A DNA stretch of 64,000 nucleotides from an uncultured Oscillospiraceae bacterium (GTDB lineage Bacteria; Bacillota; Clostridia; Oscillospirales; Ruminococcaceae), in NCBI GenBank assembly GCA_910588145.1, contig CAJUPO010000011.1:10024-74023 (forward strand), given 5' to 3'. The translations under genes were made by a program, and so were the position numbers. Of the stretch, positions 16,097-25,553 are shown one piece after another (the stretch's first letter is position 1; the number at the start of each line of letters is the position of its first letter). The notes beneath the pieces are model-generated. The model saw nothing but the letters and a program-made list of their open reading frames with translations, did no database searches and was not told the DNA's origin.

Positions 16097-16951
16097 ATGA
16101 GTAAAATTGCGGTTGTAACTGATACAAACAGCGGTATAACAAATGAGGAAGCGGAAAAGCTTGGAGTTTTTCTTGTTCCAATGCCTTTTATTGTAGATGG
16201 AACAGAATACTTTGAGGGTGTTACATGTACTTATGAACACTTTTTTGATATGCTTGAATCAGGAAAGGATGTTTCAACATCCCAGCCATCACCAAGTTCA
16301 CTTACAGAAACCTGGGACAAGATTCTAAGGGACTATGATGAATTAATTTATATACCAATGTCATCAGCGCTCAGCAGTTCATTTGCAACAGCTAAGGCGC
16401 TTGCTTCTGAATATGATGGAAAGGTTTATGTTGTTGATAATAAAAGGATTTCAATAACTCAAAGATTATCTGTAATAGATGCCTTAAATCTTATTGAAAA
16501 TAATTTAACTGCCTCTGAAATCAGTTCAATACTTGAAGAAAATGCATTGAATTGCAGTATTTATCTTGCTGTAAACACTCTTGAACTTCTTAAAAAGAGC
16601 GGACGTGTCACATCAGCAGGAGCAGCAATAGCTTCGATTTTAGGACTGAAACCTGTTCTTCAGATTCAGGGAGAAAAGCTTGACGCCTTTTCAAAGGCAA
16701 GAGGAATGGCTAATGCAGAAAAGGTAATGCTTAATGCTGCTCAAAAGGATATAAATGAACGCTTTAAAGGAATGAAAGTAAAAATTAATGCTGCATATTC
16801 CGGAGAATATTCCGCCGCAGAGGGATGGCTGAAATCGGTCCGCAGCTTTTTTAATGATGAATCTATTGAAATGTATAAACTTCCCATTAGCATTTCCTGT
16901 CATGTTGGGGCAGGTGTTAAAGCCATTGGATTGATTCCTGAAATGCAGTAA
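16097..16951 (+). CDS. DegV-family fatty-acid-binding protein (284 aa)
   Basis: Starts MSKIAVVTDTNSGITNEEA with the DegV lipid-pocket motifs STSQPSPSSLTETW and SSALSSSFATA, and KKSGRVTSAGAAIASILGLKP near the middle. DegV/FakB proteins bind a fatty acid and present it to the kinase FakA. Start ATG 16097 follows AAAGGAG; the longer in-frame reading from 16022 overlaps the promoter. Probably co-transcribed with the HAD gene 9 bp downstream. Confidence 0.9.
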   Translation: MSKIAVVTDTNSGITNEEAEKLGVFLVPMPFIVDGTEYFEGVTCTYEHFFDMLESGKDVSTSQPSPSSLTETWDKILRDYDELIYIPMSSALSSSFATAKALASEYDGKVYVVDNKRISITQRLSVIDALNLIENNLTASEISSILEENALNCSIYLAVNTLELLKKSGRVTSAGAAIASILGLKPVLQIQGEKLDAFSKARGMANAEKVMLNAAQKDINERFKGMKVKINAAYSGEYSAAEGWLKSVRSFFNDESIEMYKLPISISCHVGAGVKAIGLIPEMQ

Positions 16952-16960
16952 GGAGTTTGT

Positions 16961-17674
16961 ATGAAATACAAAGCGGTTTTATTTGATCTTGACGGAACCC
17001 TCTTGCCCATGGATAATGATATTTTTACTAAAGGATATTTTACTGAATTGGCAAAAAAATTATCGCCGTTGGGAATTGCTCCCGAAGAACTTGTTTCGGC
17101 AGTATGGGCAGGAACTAAGGCTATGGTTAAAAATAAAGGAAAAAAACCTAATTGTGAGATTTTCTGGGAAACCTTTTCTGTAATAACTGATATGGACAGC
17201 ACTGATTTCAGAAGAGAATCGGATAACTTTTACTCTAATGAATTTGCAAATGTAAAGAAATACACGGGTGAAAATTTACTTGCTGTTGATGCAGTAAGAA
17301 CGATCCGTGAAAAGGGAATAAAGGTTATATGTGCTTCAAATCCTATTTTTCCTCTCAACGGGCAGATAATGCGGTTAAGCTGGATAGGGCTTAATGCTGA
17401 TGATTTTGATTATATTAGTTCATATGAAAGTGAAGCGTTCTGCAAACCTGATCCGGAATACTACAAAGCTTTATGTCGGAAAGCAGGCGTTGAACCAGCG
17501 GAGTGTCTTTTTGTGGGTAACGATGAGGAAGAAGATATGTATGCCGCTGAGTCAATCGGTATTGATTGTTATCTTATAAATGACTGGAAAATTCCAAGTA
17601 AAAAGAATCCTTGGAAGGGCAGAAGCGGTACATTTGAAGAATTTTATAAATTGCTGAAAGAAGATTGTTTGTAA
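16961..17674 (+). CDS. HAD-family hydrolase (237 aa)
   Basis: Phosphatase-type HAD protein: FDLDGTLLPMDNDIF (motif I with nucleophile Asp), CASNPIFP (motif II), FCKPDPEYY (motif III Lys) and FVGNDEEEDMYAAE (motif IV acidic pair). Substrate not deducible. Preceded by AAGGAG, nine bases after the degV-like stop, and followed closely by a small gene, so one operon. Confidence 0.88.
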   Translation: MKYKAVLFDLDGTLLPMDNDIFTKGYFTELAKKLSPLGIAPEELVSAVWAGTKAMVKNKGKKPNCEIFWETFSVITDMDSTDFRRESDNFYSNEFANVKKYTGENLLAVDAVRTIREKGIKVICASNPIFPLNGQIMRLSWIGLNADDFDYISSYESEAFCKPDPEYYKALCRKAGVEPAECLFVGNDEEEDMYAAESIGIDCYLINDWKIPSKKNPWKGRSGTFEEFYKLLKEDCL

Positions 17675-17696
17675 ATAATCAGAAAGGCGAAAGGAT

Positions 17697-17906
17697 ATGG
17701 AAGAATTAAAAAGTATTATGGAAAAATTTGCGGCTTGCGGATGGGATTTAATTTCTGATCCGGCACAAGCTTGGCTGAATGGAAACGGTGATAAAGAAGC
17801 GCTTATTGCTGCCGTTAAACAAGCTGATAATGAGTGCGGCAGCTGCGGGTGTGAGTTAGATCCGCTATATAAAAGGGCATTAGAGTTATTAAATGAAGCT
17901 TGCTAA
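17697..17906 (+). CDS. Small conserved-looking protein (69 aa)
   Basis: Begins MEELKSIMEKFAACGWDLISDPAQAWL and carries a CGSCGC cluster before LDPLYKRALELL. Likely helical with possible metal or redox cysteines. No family recognised. A GAAAGGCGAAAGG site precedes the ATG, and it lies 22 bp after the HAD gene. Probably the last gene of the degV-HAD operon. Confidence 0.7.
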   Translation: MEELKSIMEKFAACGWDLISDPAQAWLNGNGDKEALIAAVKQADNECGSCGCELDPLYKRALELLNEAC

Positions 17907-17966
17907 AAATTATTGCAGTTAAATTATGGAGGTTAGCCCGTATACAGATTATAAATAATAAACTAA

Positions 17967-18001
17967 AATGACCGTATCCTTTAATGGATACGGTCATTGT
18001 T
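17967..18001. terminator. Bidirectional terminator
   Basis: AATGACCGTATCC / GGATACGGTCATT stem between the convergent operons ending at 17906 (+) and 18014 (-). Confidence 0.88.
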
Positions 18002-18013
18002 ATACAACATATG

Positions 18014-18769
18014 TTACTGGGAAACGATGTTTCCCATATCATAAAGACCTGCGCTGCGTCCGCAGATATAAATAGCTGCGTTAATAGAACCTTCGGCAAA
18101 AACAGTTTTTGAAGCTGCTGAATGGGAAATGGTAATGGTTTCGTCATTACCTGCGAAGAGAACTTCATGTATTCCGACAATTGTTCCGCCTCTGACAGCA
18201 TGAATACCTATTTCATTTTGATCACGTTTTTTACGCTGAGAGTGACGGTCATAAGTATACTTGAGGTCGTCATTTCTTGTTTCATTTATTGCATTGGCAA
18301 TCATAAGTGCAGTACCGCTGGGAGCGTCGATCTTTTGATTGTGATGCTTTTCGATAATTTCAATATCAAATTGATTTCCAAGAATTGCGGTAGCCTTTTT
18401 TGCAAGCTGTACAAGAAGATTTATACCCAAAGACATATTCCATGAGAAGAATACAGGGATATTAGAGGACGCTTTCTTGATTTGAGCAACCTGTTCGTCG
18501 CTGTAACCTGTTGTAGCAAAAACAACCGGAGTGCCGGTAGACATACAATATTCAAGTAAAGATGTCAGGCTTGCGGGATGTGAATAGTCGATTATAGCAT
18601 CAGGCTTTTCAGGCAGTTCGTTAGGAGTTTTCACTATTGGAAAATCCGCATATGTTTCGGTATTAAGGTCAATTCCGCCAATAACGCAGCAATCCTCACG
18701 CTCTTTGATACAGCGGTAAATAGTTTGCCCCATTTTTCCGTTAGCGCCGCATATAGCAATTTTAGTCAT
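18014..18769 (-). CDS. dapB: 4-hydroxy-tetrahydrodipicolinate reductase (251 aa)
   Basis: Third enzyme-encoding gene of this lysine/diaminopimelate operon; reduces the DapA product with NAD(P)H. Nucleotide-binding loop ICGANGKMGQTIYR at the N-terminus; catalytic His/Lys region IEKHHNQKIDAPSGTALM (HH and K). Family length. Last gene of asd-dapA-dapB, controlled by the lysine riboswitch upstream of asd. Confidence 0.96.
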   Translation of the reverse strand: MTKIAICGANGKMGQTIYRCIKEREDCCVIGGIDLNTETYADFPIVKTPNELPEKPDAIIDYSHPASLTSLLEYCMSTGTPVVFATTGYSDEQVAQIKKASSNIPVFFSWNMSLGINLLVQLAKKATAILGNQFDIEIIEKHHNQKIDAPSGTALMIANAINETRNDDLKYTYDRHSQRKKRDQNEIGIHAVRGGTIVGIHEVLFAGNDETITISHSAASKTVFAEGSINAAIYICGRSAGLYDMGNIVSQ

Positions 18770-18796
18770 TTTTTAATTCCCTTTCCTTAAGAATAA

Positions 18797-19684
18797 TCAG
18801 ATAAGACCTGCATTTTTCATTGCAGCCTTTAGCTTTTCAGCGTTTGCTTCTGTCATAGTACAGAGCGGAAGTCTGCATTCTCCGGAAGGCATTCCCATAT
18901 AATTCATTGCTTCCTTTACAGGAATCGGATTAACTTCAATAAACAGGCTGTTAATAAGGTTCAGATACTTCATCTGAAGAGCAGCGGCTTCTGGATAATT
19001 TCCATCAAGACAAAGCTGAGTCATATCATGAGTTTCTTTCGGCATAATGTTTGACAGCACTGAAATAACGCCCTTTGCGCCGATAGACATCATTGGAACA
19101 ATTATGTCATCATTTCCGCTGTAAACGTCCAGTCTGTCACCGCATTCAGCTATAAGCTTTGAAGTATAGCTTATATTTCCGCTGGCTTCCTTTACGGCAA
19201 CTATATTTTTAAATTCAGAAAGGGTTTTATATGTTGAAATATCAATGCTGACTCCGGTACGTCCTGGGATATTGTAAAGGATGATCGGAATATCAACGCA
19301 TTCAGCGATCTTTCCGAAATGAGCTACAAGACCTTTTTGGCTTGCTTTGTTGTAGTAAGGGGTAACGAGAAGAAGTCCGTCGGCGCCAAGATCCTGAGCT
19401 GTTTTTGAAAGCTCAGCGGCATATCTTGTATCATTGCTTCCTGTTCCGGCAATAACCGGAAGTCTGCCCTTAGTACGTTCAACTGCGAATCTTATGCATT
19501 CAATATGTTCGTCATCTGTCATAGTGGAAGCTTCGCCGGTTGTACCGCAGACAATAATTGCGTCTGTTCCGTTGTTTATTTGGTATTCCAGATTTTCAGC
19601 AAATCCGTCAAAATTTATAGAACCATCGGCGTTAAAAGGTGTTACAATAGCAACGCCTGCGCCGGTAAAAATAGTATTTTTCAT
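18797..19684 (-). CDS. dapA: 4-hydroxy-tetrahydrodipicolinate synthase (295 aa)
   Basis: Condenses pyruvate with aspartate semialdehyde. TIM-barrel lyase with the GTTGEAST motif, Tyr in ILYNIPGRTG and the Schiff-base Lys in AVKEASGNISY. GGAGGTCACTG precedes the ATG. Located between asd and dapB, 27 bp upstream of dapB. Confidence 0.96.
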   Translation of the reverse strand: MKNTIFTGAGVAIVTPFNADGSINFDGFAENLEYQINNGTDAIIVCGTTGEASTMTDDEHIECIRFAVERTKGRLPVIAGTGSNDTRYAAELSKTAQDLGADGLLLVTPYYNKASQKGLVAHFGKIAECVDIPIILYNIPGRTGVSIDISTYKTLSEFKNIVAVKEASGNISYTSKLIAECGDRLDVYSGNDDIIVPMMSIGAKGVISVLSNIMPKETHDMTQLCLDGNYPEAAALQMKYLNLINSLFIEVNPIPVKEAMNYMGMPSGECRLPLCTMTEANAEKLKAAMKNAGLI

Positions 19685-19739
19685 TGTGCAGTGACCTCCT
19701 TATTTTATCGGGTGTATTTGATAAAATTACTTTTTAATT

Positions 19740-20819
19740 TTAGTCAAAATAACCCTTTGCAGCCAAAAGCTCTGCGAGAAGTACTCCGCCGCCTGCTGCT
19801 CCTCTAAGCGTATTGTGTGAAAGGCTGACAAATTTGTAGTCATACTGTGTGTCTTCTCTCAGACGTCCGGCAGAAACAGCCATACCGCCTTCAAGATTTC
19901 TGTCAAGCTTTGCCTGAGGACGGTTATCTTCTTCAAAATAATAAATAAACTGCTTTGGTGCAGATGGGAGTTCGAGTTCCTGAGGTTCGCCCTTGAATTC
20001 AGCCCATTTTTTAAGTATCTCTTCCTTGGAAGGCTTATTTTCAAATGAAACGAATACAGCCGCAGTATGCCCGTCTGAAACTGGTACTCTGAGGCATTGT
20101 GTAGTAATTGACGGAGTCTGAGCGTTTACGATTTTATCGCCCTCGATATGTCCCCAAACCTTGAGAGGTTCCTGTTCTGACTTTTCTTCTTCTCCGCCGA
20201 TATACGGAATAAGGTTATCGACCATGTCAGGCCATGTTTCAAAAGTTTTTCCGGCGCCGGAAATAGCCTGGTAAGTGCAGGCAAGAACTTTAGTAATACC
20301 AAATTCTCTCAAAGGGTTAAGAGCCGGTACGTAGCTCTGGATTGAACAGTTTGATTTTACGGCAATAAATCCTCTTTCAGTGCCAAGGCGCTTTCTCTGG
20401 GATTCAATGACTGCGATGTGGTCGGAATTTATTTCCGGAACAACCATTGGAACGTCGGGAGTGCCTCTGTGAGCAGAATTGTTTGATACAACAGGGCATT
20501 CTGCCTTTGCGTATTTTTCTTCAAGAGCCTTTATTTCGTCTTTTTTCATATCCACTGCACAAAAAACAAAGTCAACCATAGATGCAATTTTTTCAACATC
20601 CGCTTCTGCGTTCATGATTATCATATTCTTCATTTTTTCAGGCATAGGCGCCGACATTGCCCATCTTGAGCCTGCGGCTTCTTCATATGTTTTTCCGGCT
20701 GATCTTGGAGAAGCTGCGAGAACCTCTACGTTAAACCACGGATGATTTTCGAGAAGTGTTGCAAATCTCTGTCCAACCATACCGGTTGCACCAATTATGC
20801 CTACTTTGTACTGCTTCAT
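19740..20819 (-). CDS. asd: Aspartate-semialdehyde dehydrogenase (359 aa)
   Basis: Reduces aspartyl phosphate to the semialdehyde. NADP-binding GATGMVGQRFATLL, active-site Cys in VKSNCSIQSYVPAL, and CTYQAISGAGKTF. The length and motif spelling fit the archaeal/fungal-like ASADH subgroup rather than the E. coli one; this subgroup is common in Clostridia. First gene of the operon, 44 bp downstream of the riboswitch terminator. Confidence 0.95.
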   Translation of the reverse strand: MKQYKVGIIGATGMVGQRFATLLENHPWFNVEVLAASPRSAGKTYEEAAGSRWAMSAPMPEKMKNMIIMNAEADVEKIASMVDFVFCAVDMKKDEIKALEEKYAKAECPVVSNNSAHRGTPDVPMVVPEINSDHIAVIESQRKRLGTERGFIAVKSNCSIQSYVPALNPLREFGITKVLACTYQAISGAGKTFETWPDMVDNLIPYIGGEEEKSEQEPLKVWGHIEGDKIVNAQTPSITTQCLRVPVSDGHTAAVFVSFENKPSKEEILKKWAEFKGEPQELELPSAPKQFIYYFEEDNRPQAKLDRNLEGGMAVSAGRLREDTQYDYKFVSLSHNTLRGAAGGGVLLAELLAAKGYFD

Positions 20820-20862
20820 TTTACAAATTACTCCTTTTAATTAAATAGTTAAATAAAATAAA

Positions 20863-20891
20863 TTAAAAAAACCGGTTGAAAACCGGTTCAT
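20863..20891 (-). terminator. Riboswitch terminator before asd
   Basis: On the minus strand, GAACCGGTTTTC-AACCGGTTTTTTT forms an AACCGGTT stem with a T run, directly after the lysine aptamer and ahead of asd. Ligand-bound aptamer would favour this hairpin and stop transcription. Confidence 0.85.
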
Positions 20892-20929
20892 CATACGATA
20901 TAATAGAAATATTGACATTACAATTTATA

Positions 20930-21110
20930 AAAACCGTATTGCCGATAGCTCTCCATCAAACGCTGATGACAATCATAATCCTATTGAGATTATGACCAGA
21001 ACAAATTTTACCAGAATTTATTCTTCGGCGGTTTTGCCTTTCGTGACTGTATGAAGCGGAATGGTTTTCCTGACAGTCATTACTTTTCGCAACCGCGCCT
21101 CTACCATGTG
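20930..21110 (-). ncRNA. Lysine riboswitch (L box) aptamer
   Basis: Read on the minus strand, the region has the L-box hallmarks in order: GTAGAGGCGCGG, TGCGAAAAGTAATG, CACGAAAGGC, CCGCCGAAG, CTGGT and GGAGAGCTATCGG near 20941-20957. About 180 nt, the normal size. Lysine binding stabilises a five-helix junction and turns off asd-dapA-dapB through the terminator at 20863-20891. Confidence 0.93.
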
Positions 21111-21171
21111 TTTATAATATCATTTTATTTTGTATATGTCAATAAGTTTTTTGAATTTAGGTGCTGAAAAT

Positions 21172-22197
21172 ATGAAAAAATCTGATTTTTACTATGATTT
21201 ACCTGAGGAGCTTATTGCTCAAACTCCCATAGAGCCCAGAAATCATTCACGTCTTATGAAAATTGACAGAGCAACGGGAGAAATTGAACATTCCCGTTTC
21301 TATAATTTATGCAGCAGCCTTAAAAAAGGTGATTTGCTGGTACTTAACGATTCAAGGGTACTTCCGGCAAGACTTTACGGAGAAAAAATAGATAACGGTA
21401 CTTTTATAGAGTTTCTGCTTTTGGAGCAGAAAGGGGACAAGGTCTGGGAAATTATCTGCCGTCCGGGTAAAAAGGCAAAGACCGGCGCCAGATTTTCTTT
21501 CGGCGGAGGAAAGCTTACTGCGGAAGTTATTGAGGTAAAGGAAGACGGTAACAGAGTAGTTAGATTTGAATGTGAAGGAAGCTTTTACGAAGTGCTTGAT
21601 GATATAGGACAGATGCCGCTTCCTCCTTATATTACCCGGAAGCTTGAGGATAAGGAAAGATACCAGACCGTTTATTCCAGGGAAACGGGTTCTGCCGCTG
21701 CTCCTACAGCGGGACTGCATTTTACAAATGAAATGCTTGACGAAATAAAGAAAGCCGGAGTTGATATTGCTTATGTAACGCTTCATGTAGGTCTTGGTAC
21801 ATTTCGTCCGGTTAAAGAGGACGATATTTTAAAGCATAAAATGCACAGCGAGCATTACAGCTTAAGCTCGGAAACCGCAGAAAAAATCAACAGAACCAAA
21901 CAGAACGGAGGAAGAGTTATCGCTGTTGGTACAACCTCCTGCCGTACTTTGGAAAGCATGGAACTTGAAAACGGACTTGTCAAAGCCGGTGAAGGCTATA
22001 CCGATATATTTATTTATCCTGGTTACAAATTCAAGCTTCTGGACGGACTTATTACTAATTTTCATCTTCCGGAAAGTACGCTGATTATGCTCGTTTCTGC
22101 ATTTTTAGGTTACGATAAAACTATGAATGCTTACAGAACTGCAGTTGAAGATAAATACAGATTTTTCAGCTTCGGGGATGCAATGATGATTTTATAA
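21172..22197 (+). CDS. queA: S-adenosylmethionine:tRNA ribosyltransferase-isomerase (341 aa)
   Basis: Queuosine biosynthesis: transfers ribose from AdoMet to preQ1 in tRNA to give epoxyqueuosine. Recognisable segments: LPEELIAQTPIEPRNHSRLM, VLNDSRVLPARLYG, MPLPPYITR, AAAPTAGLHFT, HVGLGTFRPV and NFHLPESTLIMLV. Start ATG 21172 follows TTAGGTG; an earlier in-frame ATG (21130) lacks a binding site. Two genes upstream of tgt, so the operon carries both late steps of preQ1-to-queuosine conversion. Confidence 0.95.
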   Translation: MKKSDFYYDLPEELIAQTPIEPRNHSRLMKIDRATGEIEHSRFYNLCSSLKKGDLLVLNDSRVLPARLYGEKIDNGTFIEFLLLEQKGDKVWEIICRPGKKAKTGARFSFGGGKLTAEVIEVKEDGNRVVRFECEGSFYEVLDDIGQMPLPPYITRKLEDKERYQTVYSRETGSAAAPTAGLHFTNEMLDEIKKAGVDIAYVTLHVGLGTFRPVKEDDILKHKMHSEHYSLSSETAEKINRTKQNGGRVIAVGTTSCRTLESMELENGLVKAGEGYTDIFIYPGYKFKLLDGLITNFHLPESTLIMLVSAFLGYDKTMNAYRTAVEDKYRFFSFGDAMMIL

Positions 22198-22211
22198 AGG
22201 CAGGGGATATT

Positions 22212-22913
22212 ATGAAAATCAAAGGTGTTCGTACAGTAATGCTTCTTATTGGTATTATTTTTACTTTTATTGGCATTATTCTGTTTAGTGCAGGCAGTTT
22301 TGTAATGGCAAAGCATATTTCTGATAAAGACAAGTATGATAAAACTCAGGCTAATATAACAGAAATTAATCATACAAACAGTAATGCATTTATTGAATAT
22401 ACAATTGACGGAATAACCTATGAGGGTAAGCTGAATGAATGCAGTACAAATATGCAGGTTGGTGATCCGGTGTGGATATATTATGATCCTGAGGATCCAT
22501 ATGAATTTATAAGTGATTCTAAAATTTTTGAAATTATCTTTATTTCTGTGGGCGGATTTTTTACTGTAATCGGTATTGTATTTCTGATAATCTGCTATAA
22601 GAAAAAACGTAAGGTTAATGAACTTATTGTAAACGGTGATAAGCTAAGCGGAACAATTATTGCTGTCAGAACAAATTATAAAATAAGAGTTAATAACCGG
22701 TATCCTTTTATAGCAGACTGCGAGGTTATTAATCCATATGACAATGAAAAATATCTTTATAGGTCGGAAAATGTTATGGAAGATATATCCATGCTGGTAG
22801 GAATGACGGTAACAGTATTTGTTGACAGAAATGACAGAAGCAAATACTATGTTGATATACAGGAGCTGTTAAACAGCTATAATAGTGATTTTCAAATTCA
22901 CGATTACAGATAA
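22212..22913 (+). CDS. DUF3592-type membrane protein (233 aa)
   Basis: Two membrane spans (~10-33 and ~112-135) around a small extracytoplasmic beta domain with VEYTIDGITYEGKL-like strands and VGDPVWIYYDPEDPYEF, the pattern of DUF3592 proteins. The cytoplasmic C-terminal half (residues 140-233) repeats a similar fold (VGMTVTVFVDRNDRSKYYVD). Function unknown. Sits between queA and tgt with short spacings, but no functional link is known. Confidence 0.75.
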   Translation: MKIKGVRTVMLLIGIIFTFIGIILFSAGSFVMAKHISDKDKYDKTQANITEINHTNSNAFIEYTIDGITYEGKLNECSTNMQVGDPVWIYYDPEDPYEFISDSKIFEIIFISVGGFFTVIGIVFLIICYKKKRKVNELIVNGDKLSGTIIAVRTNYKIRVNNRYPFIADCEVINPYDNEKYLYRSENVMEDISMLVGMTVTVFVDRNDRSKYYVDIQELLNSYNSDFQIHDYR

Positions 22914-22924
22914 AAGGAGAAACC

Positions 22925-24055
22925 ATGTATACATTATTAAAGAATGAAGGCAGGGCAAGACGAGGACAGGTGGAAACTGTTCACGGAACATTTCAGACCC
23001 CCTGCTTTATGAACGTAGGAACAGCAGCGGCTATAAAGGGCGGTATATCTTCTCCTGATCTTGTTGATCTGAAATGTCAGGTAGAACTCTGCAATACATA
23101 TCACCTTCATTTGCGCCCCACTGATAAAGTAATAAAAGAAATGGGCGGACTTCATAAGTTTATGAACTGGCATAGGCCTATACTTACCGACAGCGGCGGA
23201 TTTCAGGTGTTTTCCTTGGCTAAGCTGCGTAAAATAAAGGAAGAAGGCGTTTATTTTGCTTCTCATATTGACGGAAAAAGAATTTTTATGGGACCTGAGG
23301 AAAGTATGCAGATTCAGTCCAACCTTGCGTCTACGATCGCCATGGCTTTTGACGAGTGTATAGAAAATCCGTCAACTCATGAATATACGCTTAATTCAAT
23401 AAACAGAACTACCCGTTGGCTATATCGCTGCAAGGAGGAAATGGAACGCCTTAATTCACTTAGCGATACGATAAATAAAAAGCAAATGCTTTTTGGAATA
23501 AATCAGGGAAGTACTTACGATGATCTGCGTATAAAGCATATGGAGGATATAATAAAGCTGGATCTTGACGGATATGCCATAGGAGGACTTGCAGTCGGCG
23601 AATCCGTTGAAGAAATGTACAGAATAATCGATGTTGTAGAGCCGTATATGCCTTTGAATAAGCCGCGTTATCTTATGGGAGTAGGTACTCCTTCAAATAT
23701 AATTGAGGCAGTGGCAAGGGGCGTTGATATGTTCGACTGTGTTATGCCAAGCAGAAATGCTCGTCATGCAACTGTATTTACATGGTCGGGTATAATGCAT
23801 CTTACAAATAAACAGTATGAGACTGACGGCAGACCTATTGATACTGAATGCGAATGTCCTGTGTGCAAGAACTTTTCAAGAGCGTATGTGCGGCATCTTT
23901 TCAAGGCCGGAGAAATGCTTGCCGGCAGACTTGCGGTTATGCATAATCTTTATTTTTATAATACACTTGCTGAAAAAATAAGAGAATCCCTTGATAATGG
24001 CTGTTTTGCAGATTTTAGAAAAAAATATTCTGAGCTGTTGGCTAAAAGGATATAA
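22925..24055 (+). CDS. tgt: tRNA-guanine transglycosylase (376 aa)
   Basis: Exchanges guanine-34 for preQ1 in tRNAs with GUN anticodons. TIM barrel with the active-site segment TDSGGFQVFSLAK, the second Asp region DVVEPYMP... and VDMFDCVMPSRNARH, and the zinc site CECPVC with a downstream His in MHNLYFY. Family length. GGAGAAACC precedes the start. Ends the queA-tgt operon. Confidence 0.96.
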   Translation: MYTLLKNEGRARRGQVETVHGTFQTPCFMNVGTAAAIKGGISSPDLVDLKCQVELCNTYHLHLRPTDKVIKEMGGLHKFMNWHRPILTDSGGFQVFSLAKLRKIKEEGVYFASHIDGKRIFMGPEESMQIQSNLASTIAMAFDECIENPSTHEYTLNSINRTTRWLYRCKEEMERLNSLSDTINKKQMLFGINQGSTYDDLRIKHMEDIIKLDLDGYAIGGLAVGESVEEMYRIIDVVEPYMPLNKPRYLMGVGTPSNIIEAVARGVDMFDCVMPSRNARHATVFTWSGIMHLTNKQYETDGRPIDTECECPVCKNFSRAYVRHLFKAGEMLAGRLAVMHNLYFYNTLAEKIRESLDNGCFADFRKKYSELLAKRI

Positions 24056-24059
24056 AAAT

Positions 24060-24088
24060 TACTCCCGTCTGAAAAAGACGGGAGTATC
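24060..24088. terminator. Bidirectional terminator
   Basis: ACTCCCGTCT / AGACGGGAGT stem between convergent tgt (+) and the sulfhydrylase gene (-), with T-rich flanks on both sides. Confidence 0.88.
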
Positions 24089-24090
24089 TT

Positions 24091-25374
24091 TTATTTAACC
24101 ATGCTGAAACCATGTTCCAGGTCAGCGATAATATCGTCAATATGCTCTGTACCGATTGAAAGACGTATGGTGTTTGGTTTTATTCCGCTTTCAAGCAGCT
24201 CATTTTCAGTCATTTGACTGTGGGTAGTCGAAGCCGGATGAATCACAAGAGATTTTACATCTGCTACGTTAGCAAGCAAAGAGAAGAGCTCCAGTGACTC
24301 GGTAAATTTCTTAGCCGTATCGGCGTTTCCTTTTATTTCAAATGTAAAAATAGATGCTGCGCCGTTTGGGAAGTATTTATCATAAAGTTCCTTTGAATGA
24401 CCGTTTGCAAGCGATGGATGGTTTACATTTTCGACTTGAGGATGAGCTTTAAGAAAATCTACTACTTTTAAAGCGTTTTCAACATGACGTTCCATTCTGA
24501 GCGATAATGTTTCAAGTCCCTGAAGTAGGAGGAAGGAATTGAACGGAGATATTGCCGCACCCTGATCCCTGAGAAGTGTTGTTCTGATTTTCATAATGTA
24601 TGCTATGTTTCCGCACGCCTCTGAGAAAACAACCCCGTGATAGGATGGATTAGGTTTTGTTATACCGGGAAATTTATCGTTCTGTGACCAGTCAAATTTT
24701 CCTGAATCAATAATAACACCGCCCATTACAGTACCATGACCGCCTATGAATTTTGTTGCAGAATGTACAACAATATCGGCTCCGTGTTCTATTGGACGAA
24801 GAAGGTAAGGCGTTGCAAAGGTGCTGTCTACAATAAGCGGAATGCCGTGCCTGTGAGCAATTTCTGATATTGCTTCCAGATCAATGACGTCTGAATTGGG
24901 ATTTCCCAATGTTTCAGCATAAATAAGTTTAGTATTTTCTTTAATTGCATTTTCAAAATTATTTGGATCTGCCGGATTAACGAATGTTGTTTCCAAACCC
25001 TGTTCACGCAGGGTATTGGCAAAAAGATTATAGGTACCGCCGTAGAGCTTTGATGATGAAACAATGTGGTCGCCGGATACTGCAATATTTTGTACTGCAT
25101 AGGTAATGGCCGAAGAACCTGACGCTACTGCAAGAGAAGCAGCGCCTCCCTCAAGAGCTGTAATTCTCTCTTCAAATACGCTTGAAGTGGGATTCATTAG
25201 ACGGGTATATATGTTTCCGCTTTCAGTAAGGGCAAAACGTCCTGCAGCTTGTGCGGAGTTTTTGAACACATATGATGTTGTTGCATAAATGGGGACAGCC
25301 CTTGCATCGGTGGCAGGGTCGGGATTTTCCTGACCGGCGTGAATCTGTACAGTTTCAAATTTATACTTTTTCAT
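24091..25374 (-). CDS. O-acetylhomoserine sulfhydrylase-like PLP enzyme (427 aa)
   Basis: Cys/Met-metabolism PLP family. PLP lysine in VVHSATKFIGGHG (the canonical SATK), with YTRLMNPTSSVFEERIT near the N-terminus, VDSTFATPYLLRP, and the C-terminal TTHSQMTENELLESGIKPNTIRLSIG. The 427-aa length with the internal extension around GKFDWSQNDKFPGITKP is characteristic of MetY-type O-acetylhomoserine sulfhydrylase rather than MetB/MetC. It makes homocysteine from sulfide. Single gene with its own consensus promoter. Confidence 0.9.
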   Translation of the reverse strand: MKKYKFETVQIHAGQENPDPATDARAVPIYATTSYVFKNSAQAAGRFALTESGNIYTRLMNPTSSVFEERITALEGGAASLAVASGSSAITYAVQNIAVSGDHIVSSSKLYGGTYNLFANTLREQGLETTFVNPADPNNFENAIKENTKLIYAETLGNPNSDVIDLEAISEIAHRHGIPLIVDSTFATPYLLRPIEHGADIVVHSATKFIGGHGTVMGGVIIDSGKFDWSQNDKFPGITKPNPSYHGVVFSEACGNIAYIMKIRTTLLRDQGAAISPFNSFLLLQGLETLSLRMERHVENALKVVDFLKAHPQVENVNHPSLANGHSKELYDKYFPNGAASIFTFEIKGNADTAKKFTESLELFSLLANVADVKSLVIHPASTTHSQMTENELLESGIKPNTIRLSIGTEHIDDIIADLEHGFSMVK

Positions 25375-25426
25375 AATTTTTCCTTTCAGTTTGTTTTTAT
25401 AATTCCTACAAGTTTACTATGCTTTA

Positions 25427-25455
25427 ATTATAGCACTTCAATTTTTATTTGTCAA
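25427..25455 (-). promoter_or_regulatory. Consensus promoter of the sulfhydrylase gene
   Basis: On the minus strand TTGACA (25455-25450), 17-bp spacer, TATAAT (25432-25427), giving a ~45-nt leader. No SAM riboswitch or T-box fits in this short leader. Confidence 0.8.
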
Positions 25456-25553
25456 TGAAAAAAATACATTGAAATTTATTTGATTATATGTTATAATGAT
25501 TATATAGTTTAAGCCTTGGAAAACAGTAAAAATATCAAAAGCGGTGAGGAATT

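Noticed and set aside
25375..25430. SAM riboswitch or T-box before the sulfhydrylase gene
   Set aside because: The leader after the consensus promoter is only ~45 nt, too short for either, and shows no landmark.
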